DNA of 64,000 bases from Pantoea agglomerans. GTDB taxonomy: Bacteria; Pseudomonadota; Gammaproteobacteria; Enterobacterales; Enterobacteriaceae. This document shows, one piece after another, positions 40,590 through 48,953 of this stretch. Under the pieces are notes generated by a model. The model had not been told where the DNA came from. It made no database searches and saw nothing but the letters and a program-made list of their open reading frames with translations. Within the stretch, counting starts at the first letter, position 1; the number at the start of each line of letters is the position of its first letter. The translations under genes were made by a program, and so were the position numbers. Location of the stretch: the NCBI RefSeq assembly GCF_021397715.1, contig NZ_CP090207.1:2976001-3040000 (forward strand), given 5' to 3'.

Positions 40590-41264
40590 GTGACCACGGT
40601 TTTAATCGTTGAAGATGAAAAAGAGATCCGCCGCTTTGTCCGGCTGGCGCTGGAAAATGAAGCCCTGAAAGTCTTCGATGCCGATACGTTGCAACGCGGC
40701 TTGATTGAGGCCGCAACGCGTAAGCCCGATCTGGTGATCCTTGATTTAGGCCTGCCGGATGGTGATGGCACCGATTTTATCCGTGACCTGCGTCAGTGGA
40801 GCGCGGTGCCGGTGATTGTACTGTCAGCGCGCAGCGACGAGCAGGATAAAATCGCGGCGCTGGACGCCGGAGCTGATGACTATCTGACCAAGCCGTTCGG
40901 CATTGGTGAACTGCTGGCACGCGTCCGGGTGGCGTTGCGGCGTCACAGCAGCCAGCAGCCCGATGCCCGCGTCAGTTTTGCGGATGTCAGTGTCGATTTT
41001 GCTGCGCGGCGGGTACAGCGTAGCGGTGAGGAGATCCATCTCACCCCGATAGAGTTTCGCCTGTTAAGCATCCTGCTTAACAATGCCGGCAAAGTGCTGA
41101 CCCAGCGCCAGCTGCTGAGCCAGGTATGGGGACCGAATGCAGTAGAGCACAGCCACTATCTGCGCATCTATATGGGACATCTGCGGCAAAAGCTGGAAGC
41201 GAACCCAACCCAGCCGGTACATCTGCTGACCGAAACCGGCATTGGCTACCGCTTTATGCCATAA
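40590..41264 (+). CDS. kdpE: Orphan response regulator KdpE
   Basis: An OmpR-type regulator of 224 residues from a GTG at 40590 that follows AAGGCAGG; this matches E. coli KdpE (225). Phosphoacceptor Asp52 is in VILDLGLPDGDG, the receiver Lys in LTKPFG, and the winged-helix domain has HLTPIEFRLLSILLNNAGKV and VEHSHYLRIYMGHLRQK. In E. coli KdpE is activated by sensor KdpD and turns on the potassium pump genes kdpFABC. None of these partners lies upstream here; only 257 bp separate it from ybfA. Confidence 0.95.
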   Translation: MTTVLIVEDEKEIRRFVRLALENEALKVFDADTLQRGLIEAATRKPDLVILDLGLPDGDGTDFIRDLRQWSAVPVIVLSARSDEQDKIAALDAGADDYLTKPFGIGELLARVRVALRRHSSQQPDARVSFADVSVDFAARRVQRSGEEIHLTPIEFRLLSILLNNAGKVLTQRQLLSQVWGPNAVEHSHYLRIYMGHLRQKLEANPTQPVHLLTETGIGYRFMP

Positions 41265-41289
41265 AAAAAGGCGCCCGCGGCGCCTTTTT
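41264..41289. terminator. Bidirectional terminator between kdpE and pgm
   Basis: Stem GGCGCC/GGCGCC around CGC, with A7 on the left and T5 on the right, so it can end both kdpE (plus) and pgm (minus) transcripts. It starts at the kdpE stop codon. Confidence 0.9.
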
Positions 41290-41303
41290 CACTGCCCGAT
41301 GAC

Positions 41304-42944
41304 TCAGGCGTTTTTCAGCACTTCGCTGACAATCTCAACCGCTTCTTTCTCGATCTGCGCGCGGTGTTCGGCACCCAGGAAGCTTTCACAGTAGATTTTG
41401 TAGGCGTCTTCGGTGCCTGACGGACGGGCAGCGAACCAGCCGTTGTCCGTCATCACTTTCAGACCACCAATCGATGCGCCATTACCTGGTGCAGCGGTCA
41501 GTCGCGCGGTGATTGGATCACCGGCCAGCGTATCGGCGCTCACCATCTCAGGGGACAGCTTCGACAGCGCGGCTTTCTGCGCAGAAGTCGCTGAGGCCTG
41601 CAGACGGTTGTAGCTTGGCGCACCAAAGCGCTCAGCCAGTTCATCGTAGTGCTGCTGCGGGTTTTTACCGGTAACAGCGGTGATCTCTGCTGCCAGCAGG
41701 CACATGATGATGCCGTCTTTGTCGGTTGACCATGGCGTACCATCGAAGCGCAGGAATGAGGCACCGGCGCTCTCTTCGCCGCCGAAACCAAAGCTGCCGT
41801 CATACAGACCATCAACGAACCATTTAAAGCCAACCGGGACTTCAACCAGCTTACGACCAATATCGTTAACCACACGGTCGATCATTGCGCTGGAAACCAG
41901 CGTTTTACCCACGGCAACGTCCTGGCCCCACTGCGGACGATGCTGGAACAGGTAGTTGATCGCCACCGCCAGATAGTGGTTAGGATTCATCAGACCCGCC
42001 GGGGTCACAATGCCGTGACGGTCATAATCGGGATCGTTACCGAATGCCAGATCGAACTTGTCACGGTAAGCCAGCAGGCCTGCCATGGCGCACTCTGATG
42101 AGCAGTCCATACGAACCACGCCATCTTTATCCAGATGCATGAAGCGGAAAGTCTGATCGACCGCGTCATTCACCAGCGTCAGGTCCAGCTTGTAGTGCTC
42201 GGCGATACGCTGCCAGTAAGCAATACCGGAACCACCCAGCGGATCAACGCCGATTTTCAGACCAGCTTTCTGAATCGCCGGGAAGTCGATCACCTGCGCC
42301 AGACCTTCAACGTAAGGCTGGATCAGATCTTTCTCGACCACATGACCGCTGGCCAGTGCCTGATCGATCGGCAGACGTTTGACCTCTTTCAGGCCATCTT
42401 TGATCAGCTGATTGGCACGATCTTCAACCACTTTGGTGACGTTGGTATCAGCCGGTCCGCCGTTAGGTGGATTGTACTTGATGCCGCCATCTTCTGGTGG
42501 GTTGTGCGAAGGGGTAATCACGATGCCGTCGGCCAGTGCGCCACCCGCTTTATTGTGCTCAAGAATGGCGTTCGAGATAGCAGGCGTTGGCGTATAACCA
42601 TTGTCCTGCTGCACGATCACATCAACACCGTTCGCTGCCAGCACTTCCAGTACCGACAGAATCGCCGGCTCGGACAGCGCGTGCGTATCTTTACCGACGT
42701 AGCACGGACCGGTGATGCCGTTCTTTTTACGCTCTTCAGCGATCGCCTGAGCAATCGCCAGAATGTGCATCTCGTTGAAGCTCTGACGCCCTGCACTACC
42801 GCGATGGCCAGAGGTGCCAAACTTCACCGCATGTTCCGGGTTCGCCACATCGGGCTGCAGGACATAATATTGTGACGTTAATTGTGCAACGTTAATCAAA
42901 TCGCTCTGCTGGGCGGGTTGCCCGGCACGGGGGTGATTGGCCAT
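41304..42944 (-). CDS. pgm: Phosphoglucomutase
   Basis: Pgm interconverts glucose-1-phosphate and glucose-6-phosphate, linking glycolysis to glycogen and envelope sugar synthesis. 546 residues as in E. coli. The phosphoserine loop is [20 protein letters not shown], the N-terminal [15 protein letters not shown] and metal loop [11 protein letters not shown] are present, and the phosphate-binding loop [13 protein letters not shown] lies near the end. It follows seqA by 25 bp, probably one operon. Confidence 0.98.
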   Translation of the reverse strand: MANHPRAGQPAQQSDLINVAQLTSQYYVLQPDVANPEHAVKFGTSGHRGSAGRQSFNEMHILAIAQAIAEERKKNGITGPCYVGKDTHALSEPAILSVLEVLAANGVDVIVQQDNGYTPTPAISNAILEHNKAGGALADGIVITPSHNPPEDGGIKYNPPNGGPADTNVTKVVEDRANQLIKDGLKEVKRLPIDQALASGHVVEKDLIQPYVEGLAQVIDFPAIQKAGLKIGVDPLGGSGIAYWQRIAEHYKLDLTLVNDAVDQTFRFMHLDKDGVVRMDCSSECAMAGLLAYRDKFDLAFGNDPDYDRHGIVTPAGLMNPNHYLAVAINYLFQHRPQWGQDVAVGKTLVSSAMIDRVVNDIGRKLVEVPVGFKWFVDGLYDGSFGFGGEESAGASFLRFDGTPWSTDKDGIIMCLLAAEITAVTGKNPQQHYDELAERFGAPSYNRLQASATSAQKAALSKLSPEMVSADTLAGDPITARLTAAPGNGASIGGLKVMTDNGWFAARPSGTEDAYKIYCESFLGAEHRAQIEKEAVEIVSEVLKNA

Positions 42945-42969
42945 TGGCGCTTCTCCCTGACGCTTCAGT

Positions 42970-43518
42970 TTAAATGGTGCCGCAAACTTTCTCTGTCAGT
43001 TCCTGCGGGAACTGCATGGAGAGCATGATGTGTTCGACCATGCTGCATTTGCGACCAGTATTGGTATTAGTGATCACCCAGTACGGTGTGCCGGGTACGT
43101 GCTTCGGCTTAGTATGGGTGCCATTTTGCAACAGCGTATGCTCATCACCCGCAAAATAGACGCGGGTACGGCCCTGCAGAGATGCAGTCGCCTCAGCAAA
43201 GGCTGCGGTATCAAGACGATAGAGCGTTGACAAGATTAGCATAAAGCGATTAACCGCCCGCTTCTGCTCCGCATATTCATCAGACAGCATCAGCTCGCGC
43301 ATGGCGCGTACCCGATCCTGTGGACGTGAACCGACCACCGCAGGCTGAGTCTCTTTCGCCGCACCGGATGCCGCGTTTTGCGCAGGCGCCGCGGGCGCAG
43401 TCTGACCGGCCGTGAACTTCAGCATACGACGCAGAATGTCGGATGCGCTTTCACCAATGTGTTGCGTGTGGCTGGCAATATAACGGTAGAGCTCTTCGTC
43501 AACTTCGATCGTTTTCAT
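42970..43518 (-). CDS. seqA: Replication initiation negative regulator SeqA
   Basis: SeqA binds hemimethylated GATC sites and keeps newly copied oriC from re-initiating. The 182-residue protein has the N-terminal oligomerisation helix ([20 protein letters not shown]), a linker, and the DNA-binding domain with [20 protein letters not shown]. It is first of a seqA-pgm pair and divergent from ybfF, as in E. coli. Its presence implies Dam methylation in this organism. Confidence 0.98.
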   Translation of the reverse strand: MKTIEVDEELYRYIASHTQHIGESASDILRRMLKFTAGQTAPAAPAQNAASGAAKETQPAVVGSRPQDRVRAMRELMLSDEYAEQKRAVNRFMLILSTLYRLDTAAFAEATASLQGRTRVYFAGDEHTLLQNGTHTKPKHVPGTPYWVITNTNTGRKCSMVEHIMLSMQFPQELTEKVCGTI

Positions 43519-43768
43519 CTTATTCCGTACGGTTCTTTCTCATGACAGAACCACCTGTATCCTGAAAAGCCCTTAACATAGTTTGGCGATTCGAAAGGTG
43601 AGCAGGTTCTAACATGAGGATTATAAAGTTAAATTCAGGCGGGTTGTTAGCAATCAAACGGTTTACGGGCAAAAGTCAGAATATGTCCTAATGCCGCCGG
43701 AACCGGCGCGCCTGAAAAGGTGAATCCATGATAACCTAAGCTTAGGTCTCAAACTTAAGAACTTTGCC

Positions 43769-44533
43769 ATGATTTTGAACGCCCGTCTGCAAACTGAACA
43801 ATCCCCCACCGATTCCCTGCCCATCCTGCTGATCCACGGCCTGTTCGGGACGCTGGATAACCTTGGCGTGCTGGCTCGCGGGCTGAAAGATGCCGGCCCG
43901 CTGCTGCAGGTTGATGTGCGCAATCATGGATTATCACCGCGATCCGATGAGATGAACTACGCTGTGATGGCACAGGATATGTTTGACACGCTGGATGCCC
44001 ACGGCATCGATCGGGTGGCGGTGATCGGTCATTCGATGGGCGGCAAAATCGCCATGACCATGAGCGCACTGGCACCGGCGCGCATTGCCCGTCTGGTGAT
44101 GATCGATATCGCCCCGGTGGATTATCAGACCCGCCGCCACGACACCATTTTTGCGGCGATCCGCGCGGTCACGGAAGCGGGCGTCACCTCGCGCAGTGAG
44201 GCGGCGCAAATCATGCGCGGCGTCATTGATGAAGAAGGCGTAATCCAGTTTCTGCTGAAATCGTTCCAGCAGGGCGAATGGCGCTTCAACGTGCCGGTAC
44301 TGTGGGACAACTATGCCACCATCTCTGGCTGGCAGCCGGTGCCCGCCTGGCCGCATCCGGCGTTGTTTATCCGCGGCGGCGACTCCAGCTATCTGGATAA
44401 TCAGTACCGGGATGCGTTGATTGCACAGTTCCCGGCGGCCCATGCGCATGTGATCAGCGGCGCGGGACACTGGGTACACGCAGAGAAACCGGATGCGGTA
44501 TTACGCAGCGTTCGTCGCTTTTTTGCGCTTTAA
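43769..44533 (+). CDS. ybfF: Esterase YbfF
   Basis: An alpha/beta hydrolase of 254 residues active on short-chain esters and acyl-CoA thioesters in E. coli. The nucleophile elbow is VIGHSMGGKIAM, the oxyanion region LLIHGLFGTLDNLG, and the catalytic His is in SGAGHWVHAEKPDAV. It is divergent from seqA with 250 bp between. Confidence 0.94.
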   Translation: MILNARLQTEQSPTDSLPILLIHGLFGTLDNLGVLARGLKDAGPLLQVDVRNHGLSPRSDEMNYAVMAQDMFDTLDAHGIDRVAVIGHSMGGKIAMTMSALAPARIARLVMIDIAPVDYQTRRHDTIFAAIRAVTEAGVTSRSEAAQIMRGVIDEEGVIQFLLKSFQQGEWRFNVPVLWDNYATISGWQPVPAWPHPALFIRGGDSSYLDNQYRDALIAQFPAAHAHVISGAGHWVHAEKPDAVLRSVRRFFAL

Positions 44534-44699
44534 AAGCAAATACCTGGCGGTAAATGTTTAGGATTGGCGTCGGAAGTTAGCCTGGAGTATGATGGCGCGC
44601 TAAAATTTTGCCGCCGGTCATTTTGCCGCGGTAACGGCCAATAATTTATAATCTGCGCGGCGAGCGTCTGGCGCCCGCACCATTCAGTTTCACTAAGCC

Positions 44700-44975
44700 A
44701 TGGCAAAAGAACACACTGACCGCACGACGCTCGATCTGTTTGCTGATGAGCGCCGCCCTGGTCGACCTAAAACCAGTCCGCTATCGCGTGATGAACAGCT
44801 GCGCATCAATAAGCGCAATCAACTGAAACGTGACAAAGGACGCGGGCTTCGCCGTGTCGAACTGAAAATGAACAGTGAAGCCGTCGAAGCGCTCAATACG
44901 CTGGCAGAACAGCGTAATCTCAGCCGTAGCGAATTGATTGAACAAATGCTGCTGGCGCAACTCAAACTGGATTAA
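44700..44975 (+). CDS. ybfE: YbfE, LexA-regulated-type small DNA-binding protein
   Basis: A 91-residue protein close to E. coli YbfE (97). The C-terminal half (RRVELKMNSEAVEALNTLAE, then SRSELIEQMLLAQL) looks like a ribbon-helix-helix or Arc-like DNA-binding fold; the first half is basic and resembles an AT-hook-like tail (RRPGRPKTSP). E. coli ybfE is in the SOS regulon, but I found no CTG-N10-CAG LexA box in the 120 bp upstream here. It lies between ybfF and fldA. Confidence 0.88.
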   Translation: MAKEHTDRTTLDLFADERRPGRPKTSPLSRDEQLRINKRNQLKRDKGRGLRRVELKMNSEAVEALNTLAEQRNLSRSELIEQMLLAQLKLD

Positions 44976-45107
44976 TGCGGGCAAAACGCACGCAGAGGCA
45001 AATGTCGAGGCTTTAACCGTTCCGCGGGTTTGCCTCGTCTGCTATTATTCGCTGAATTGTGCTGCGGCACACATCTCATCATCAGGATTTAAGAGGTTAT
45101 TTTACTC

Positions 45108-45638
45108 ATGGCACTCGTAGGCATCTTCTTTGGCAGCGATACCGGCAACACCGAAAACATTGCAAAAATGATCCAGAAACAGCTGGGTAAAGACGTTGCA
45201 GAAGTCCACGACATCGCGAAAAGCACTAAAGAAGATCTGGAAGCGTTTGACATCCTGCTGCTGGGTATCCCGACCTGGTATTACGGTGAAGCGCAGTGCG
45301 ACTGGGATGACTTTTTCCCGACGCTGGAAGAGATCGATTTCAACGGCAAACTGGTTGCCCTGTTTGGCTGTGGCGATCAGGAGGATTATGCCGAGTATTT
45401 TTGTGACGCGATGGGCACCATCCGCGACATCATTGAGCCGCATGGCGCCGTGATCGTCGGTCACTGGCCAACCGAAGGTTATCACTTCGAGGCCTCAAAA
45501 GGTCTGGCGGATGATACGCACTTCCTGGGCCTGGCCATTGATGAAGATCGCCAGCCTGAGCTGACCAATGCGCGCGTTGAGCAGTGGGTGAAGCAGATCT
45601 TTGATGAACTGCAGCTCAAAGAGATCCTCGAAGCCTGA
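45108..45638 (+). CDS. fldA: Flavodoxin 1
   Basis: FldA is the 176-residue FMN electron carrier that serves MetH, IspG/H, BioB and pyruvate formate-lyase activation. The phosphate loop GSDTGNTENIAKMI, the FMN-stacking region TWYYGEAQCDWDDF and FGCGDQEDYAEYFCDAMG are diagnostic. It lies upstream of uof-fur on the same strand, as in E. coli. Confidence 0.98.
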   Translation: MALVGIFFGSDTGNTENIAKMIQKQLGKDVAEVHDIAKSTKEDLEAFDILLLGIPTWYYGEAQCDWDDFFPTLEEIDFNGKLVALFGCGDQEDYAEYFCDAMGTIRDIIEPHGAVIVGHWPTEGYHFEASKGLADDTHFLGLAIDEDRQPELTNARVEQWVKQIFDELQLKEILEA

Positions 45639-45990
45639 TGCTCTCCGCCTCAATGTGAGCGCCAGCTCACATTGAGGCAATGGAAATTCCTATAGAAATA
45701 ATAGCCACATTTTTTTAACTTTCTTCGTTTAATCTGTAGAATACCCGCATCGATCTTCCGCTTATTTTCTCTGGCAGCAGATAGGGCTAAGCGAAATGTT
45801 AACAGACTCCTGCAGAAATCCTCCCCGGCTCGGTGACGTATCCCATACAGCCCATGGTGATTTAGGCACTCCCCTCGGTTTTCATTTCACGGCTTCAGTT
45901 CTATAATGAGACGCAAATGAGAATGGGTGTAGATCGACATTCAAGGCCAAGCGCCACAAAAGTGAATATTAGTAACAGGACAAAATCCGC
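45639..45990. other. fldA-fur intergenic region
   Basis: 352 bp holding a strong hairpin just after fldA (45647-45678), an AT-rich promoter zone for fur, and the small reading frame uof that overlaps the fur start. A TATAAT sequence at 45902-45907 lies close to the uof start. A clear Fur box was not found, only loose ATGAGAATG-type similarity. Confidence 0.7.
45647..45678. other. Perfect hairpin downstream of fldA
   Basis: Arms GCCTCAATGTGAGC and its exact reverse complement, 14 bp each, around a 4-base loop. No T run follows on either strand, so it may protect the fldA mRNA 3' end rather than act as a standard terminator. It starts 9 bp after the fldA stop. Confidence 0.7.
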
Positions 45991-45994
45991 ATGA
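45917..45994 (+). CDS. uof: Uof-type leader peptide, coupled to fur
   Basis: A 25-codon frame starting MRMGVDRHS and ending TGA inside the ATGA of the fur start. In E. coli the short frame uof upstream of fur couples translation, and RyhB small RNA acts on uof to lower Fur. The overlap and position match that arrangement. Start choice (first or third codon ATG) is open, and the ribosome binding site is weak. Confidence 0.65.
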   Translation: MRMGVDRHSRPSATKVNISNRTKSA

Positions 45995-46434
45995 CTGACA
46001 ACAATACCGCATTAAAGAAGGCTGGCCTGAAAGTCACGCTGCCCAGACTGAAAATTCTGGAAGTGCTTCAGGAACCTGAGTGCCATCACGTCAGCGCGGA
46101 AGATTTGTACAAACGCCTGATCGATATCGGCGAAGAGATTGGTCTGGCCACCGTTTACCGTGTGCTGAACCAGTTTGATGATGCCGGCATTGTGACCCGT
46201 CACAATTTCGAAGGCGGCAAGTCGGTGTTTGAACTGACTCAGCAGCATCACCACGACCACCTGATCTGCCTGGACTGCGGTAAAGTGATCGAGTTCAGCG
46301 ATGAGTCGATCGAAACCCGTCAGCGGGAAATTGCGACCCGCCACGGCATTAAGCTGACGAACCACAGCCTTTATCTCTATGGTCACTGCGCGCTGGGTGA
46401 CTGCCGTGAAGATGAAACGCTGCACGATCAGTAA
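45991..46434 (+). CDS. fur: Ferric uptake regulator Fur
   Basis: Fur represses iron uptake genes with Fe2+ as co-repressor. The 147-residue protein has the winged-helix N-domain (TDNNTALKKAGLKVTLPRLK), the metal-binding HHHDHLICLDCGKVIEF, and a second cysteine pair in HCALGDCRED for structural zinc. Its ATG overlaps the uof stop, so translation is likely coupled. Length matches E. coli (148). Confidence 0.98.
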   Translation: MTDNNTALKKAGLKVTLPRLKILEVLQEPECHHVSAEDLYKRLIDIGEEIGLATVYRVLNQFDDAGIVTRHNFEGGKSVFELTQQHHHDHLICLDCGKVIEFSDESIETRQREIATRHGIKLTNHSLYLYGHCALGDCREDETLHDQ

Positions 46435-46453
46435 CACTGATCCTGCCTGATAT

Positions 46454-46484
46454 AAAAAAACCGGTTCACAGACCGGTTTTTTTT
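46454..46484. terminator. Bidirectional terminator after fur
   Basis: Stem AAAACCGGT/ACCGGTTTT around a 6-base loop, with T8 on the plus strand and A7 before it. It separates fur from the convergent NTF2-like gene. Confidence 0.9.
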
Positions 46485-46505
46485 CGTCCTTACTACGCCG
46501 GGTCG

Positions 46506-46901
46506 TCAGGCGACCAGCGTTTCCTGCAGGTAACGCCAGCGCGGAATCGAGGTGCTGCAGTCGAGAATCGCCAGCGCGATGCGGCTCTGATTATCGCCAT
46601 TCAGCATCTGCATCTCCCGATACTGTACCGTCACTTCCTGATCGTGATGTGAAATAATGACGTGCTCACAGGTGGCGATACGCATGCCTTCCCGCTTGCC
46701 GTGCAGCTGACGGAAAAGTTCTTCCACTTCGTTCAGGTTTAGCTGATTTCCCCGTGGCGTTACCATGCGAAATTCAGGGTGGAAATAGGACATCATCAGT
46801 TCAAAACTGTCATCGGATCCGGCAGGCTGATTGAAAATACGTTCAATAAGCTGATGTAAAACGACGACACTGTGTTTGGCTTCCTGGGCGAGAACGGTCA
46901 T
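46506..46901 (-). CDS. NTF2-like (SnoaL/DUF4440-type) protein of unknown function
   Basis: A 131-residue soluble protein with no signal peptide. The pattern of an N-terminal helix (VVVLHQLIERIFNQP), then FELMMSYFHPEFRMVTP and a set of predicted strands ending in RIALAILDCSTSIPRWRYLQ fits an NTF2-like cone fold. I do not recognise a named orthologue. In E. coli K-12 this place between fur and glnS holds ybfN and chiPQ, which are absent here. Enzyme or binding role unknown. Confidence 0.75.
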   Translation of the reverse strand: MTVLAQEAKHSVVVLHQLIERIFNQPAGSDDSFELMMSYFHPEFRMVTPRGNQLNLNEVEELFRQLHGKREGMRIATCEHVIISHHDQEVTVQYREMQMLNGDNQSRIALAILDCSTSIPRWRYLQETLVA

Positions 46902-47081
46902 TTTTTTTCCTTATATCACTCGCTGCGCTCTGTCTGAGTGCGCATAGCCTACCTGAACGCCGATAATTCACATCTGGTAATTGATTAATTTTTTTAAACT
47001 CAGATTTCTCTCACAAATTTGTAACAACCACAGAACCAGGCTTGCAGCACAAACCTCGGCGATGGCAGAAATCAGGACAAT

Positions 47082-47107
47082 AAAAAAGGGCGATAAGTCG
47101 CCCTTTT
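47082..47107 (-). terminator. Terminator of glnS
   Basis: Stem AAAAGGGCGA/TCGCCCTTTT around TAAG, with a T run on the minus strand. It lies 27 bp after the glnS stop. Confidence 0.88.
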
Positions 47108-47133
47108 GTCATTTTATCAGCCAGCGTTAATGA

Positions 47134-48801
47134 TTATTCGCCGCTTTTAGTCCAGGTGTCTCGCAAACCGACGGTACGGTTAAACACCAGCTGTGACGGC
47201 TTCGAATAGACGCTGTCGGCACAGAAATACCCTTCACGCTCAAACTGGTACGGTGTGGTTGCTTCCACATCGCGCAGGCCCGGCTCAACAAAGCCCTGTT
47301 TGATGGTCAGTGAATCCGGGTTGATGACCGACAGGAAATCGTCTGCCGCGGCCGGGTTTGGCACGCTGAACAGGCGGTCGTAGAGACGAAACTCTGCGGG
47401 CTGCGCATGGTCTGCTGATACCCAGTGGATCACGCCTTTTACCTTACGGCCATCTGCAGGATCTTTGCTCAGGGTATCCACATCGCTGGTGCAGTAGATG
47501 CAGGTGATGTTGCCCGCATCATCTTTCGCCACCCGCTCAGCACGGATCACATAAGCGTTGCGCAGGCGAACTTCTTTGCCCAGCACCAGACGCTTATATT
47601 GCTTGTTAGCCTCTTCGCGGAAATCCGCCCGATCGATCCAGATCTCACGGCTGAACGGCACCTCACGCGTTCCCATCTCCGGTTTAGAAGGATGGTTAGG
47701 CATGGTGATGGTTTCATGATGGCCCGCTGGCAGGTTTTCAATCACCACTTTCAGTGGATCAAGCACCGCCATCGCGCGTGGCGCATTCTCGTTGAGATCG
47801 TCACGAATGCACGATTCCAGCGACGCCATTTCCACAATATTGTCCTGCTTGGTAACACCAATACGGCGGCAGAACTCGCGGATTGAGGCGGCGGTATAAC
47901 CGCGACGGCGTAAGCCAGAAACGGTCAGCATGCGCGGATCATCCCAGCCTTCAACGTGCTTCTCGGTCACCAGCTGAGTCAGTTTGCGTTTCGACATCAC
48001 CGCATACTCAAGATTCAGGCGAGAGAACTCATACTGACGTGGATGCACCGGAATAGTAATGTTGTCCAGCACCCAGTCGTAGAGACGACGGTTATCCTGG
48101 AACTCCAGCGTACAGAGTGAATGCGTGATGCCTTCCAGCGCATCGGAGATGCAGTGGGTAAAGTCATACATCGGATAGATGCACCACTTGTTACCGGTCT
48201 GGTGGTGTTCAGCGAACTTAATCCGGTACAGCACCGGATCGCGCATCACGATAAAGTTAGAGGCCATATCGATTTTTGCGCGCAGACAGGCTGTACCTTC
48301 AGCAAATTCCCCGTTACGCATTTTCTCGAACAGAGCCAGGTTCTCTTCCACGCTGCGGTCGCGATAGGGACTGTTTTTGCCCGGCGCGGTCAGAGTGCCA
48401 CGATATTCGCGGATCGCTTCCGGGGTCAGCTCATCGACGTAAGCCAGCCCTTTATTGATCAGTTCAATCGCATAGTTGTAGAGCTGATCAAAATAGTTTG
48501 ATGAGTAACAAACCTCACCGCTCCACTCAAAGCCCAGCCATTTGACGTCACGCTTGATGGATTCGACGAACTCCACATCCTCTTTTACCGGATTGGTATC
48601 GTCGAAACGCAGGTTACATTGCCCCTGGTAATCCTGGGCGATGCCAAAATTCAGACAGATCGATTTCGCATGACCAATGTGCAGATAGCCATTGGGCTCC
48701 GGCGGAAAACGGGTATGCACGCTGCTGTGCTTACCGCTCGCCAAATCTTCGTCGATGATCTGACGAATAAAGTTAGTTGGGCGGGCTTCAGCCTCACTCA
48801 T
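47134..48801 (-). CDS. glnS: Glutamine--tRNA ligase
   Basis: GlnS charges tRNA-Gln directly, as in gamma-proteobacteria. From the ATG at 48801 it has 555 residues and starts [20 protein letters not shown] like E. coli (554); an in-frame ATG 63 bp upstream is unlikely. The class I signatures are HIGH in [10 protein letters not shown] and VMSKRK for KMSKS. The matching tRNA-Gln genes lie 9 kb away in this window. Confidence 0.98.
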   Translation of the reverse strand: MSEAEARPTNFIRQIIDEDLASGKHSSVHTRFPPEPNGYLHIGHAKSICLNFGIAQDYQGQCNLRFDDTNPVKEDVEFVESIKRDVKWLGFEWSGEVCYSSNYFDQLYNYAIELINKGLAYVDELTPEAIREYRGTLTAPGKNSPYRDRSVEENLALFEKMRNGEFAEGTACLRAKIDMASNFIVMRDPVLYRIKFAEHHQTGNKWCIYPMYDFTHCISDALEGITHSLCTLEFQDNRRLYDWVLDNITIPVHPRQYEFSRLNLEYAVMSKRKLTQLVTEKHVEGWDDPRMLTVSGLRRRGYTAASIREFCRRIGVTKQDNIVEMASLESCIRDDLNENAPRAMAVLDPLKVVIENLPAGHHETITMPNHPSKPEMGTREVPFSREIWIDRADFREEANKQYKRLVLGKEVRLRNAYVIRAERVAKDDAGNITCIYCTSDVDTLSKDPADGRKVKGVIHWVSADHAQPAEFRLYDRLFSVPNPAAADDFLSVINPDSLTIKQGFVEPGLRDVEATTPYQFEREGYFCADSVYSKPSQLVFNRTVGLRDTWTKSGE

Positions 48802-48906
48802 CTCAAAAATCCTCAATACGAATAGCGGGTGATTTGTACCACGAAGTAACGGAGTATGATCCACAAAGCGCCAGAGGGAAACAACCGTTTGTTAAGCCTT
48901 TAAAAC

Positions 48907-48934
48907 AAAAAAGGCAGGAATCGCTTCCTGCCTT
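48907..48934 (-). terminator. Terminator of nagE
   Basis: Stem AAGGCAGGAA/TTCCTGCCTT around TCGC, followed by a T run on the minus strand. It lies 20 bp after the nagE stop. Confidence 0.88.
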
Positions 48935-48953
48935 GTGGGTTCTGTTGCGGGGA

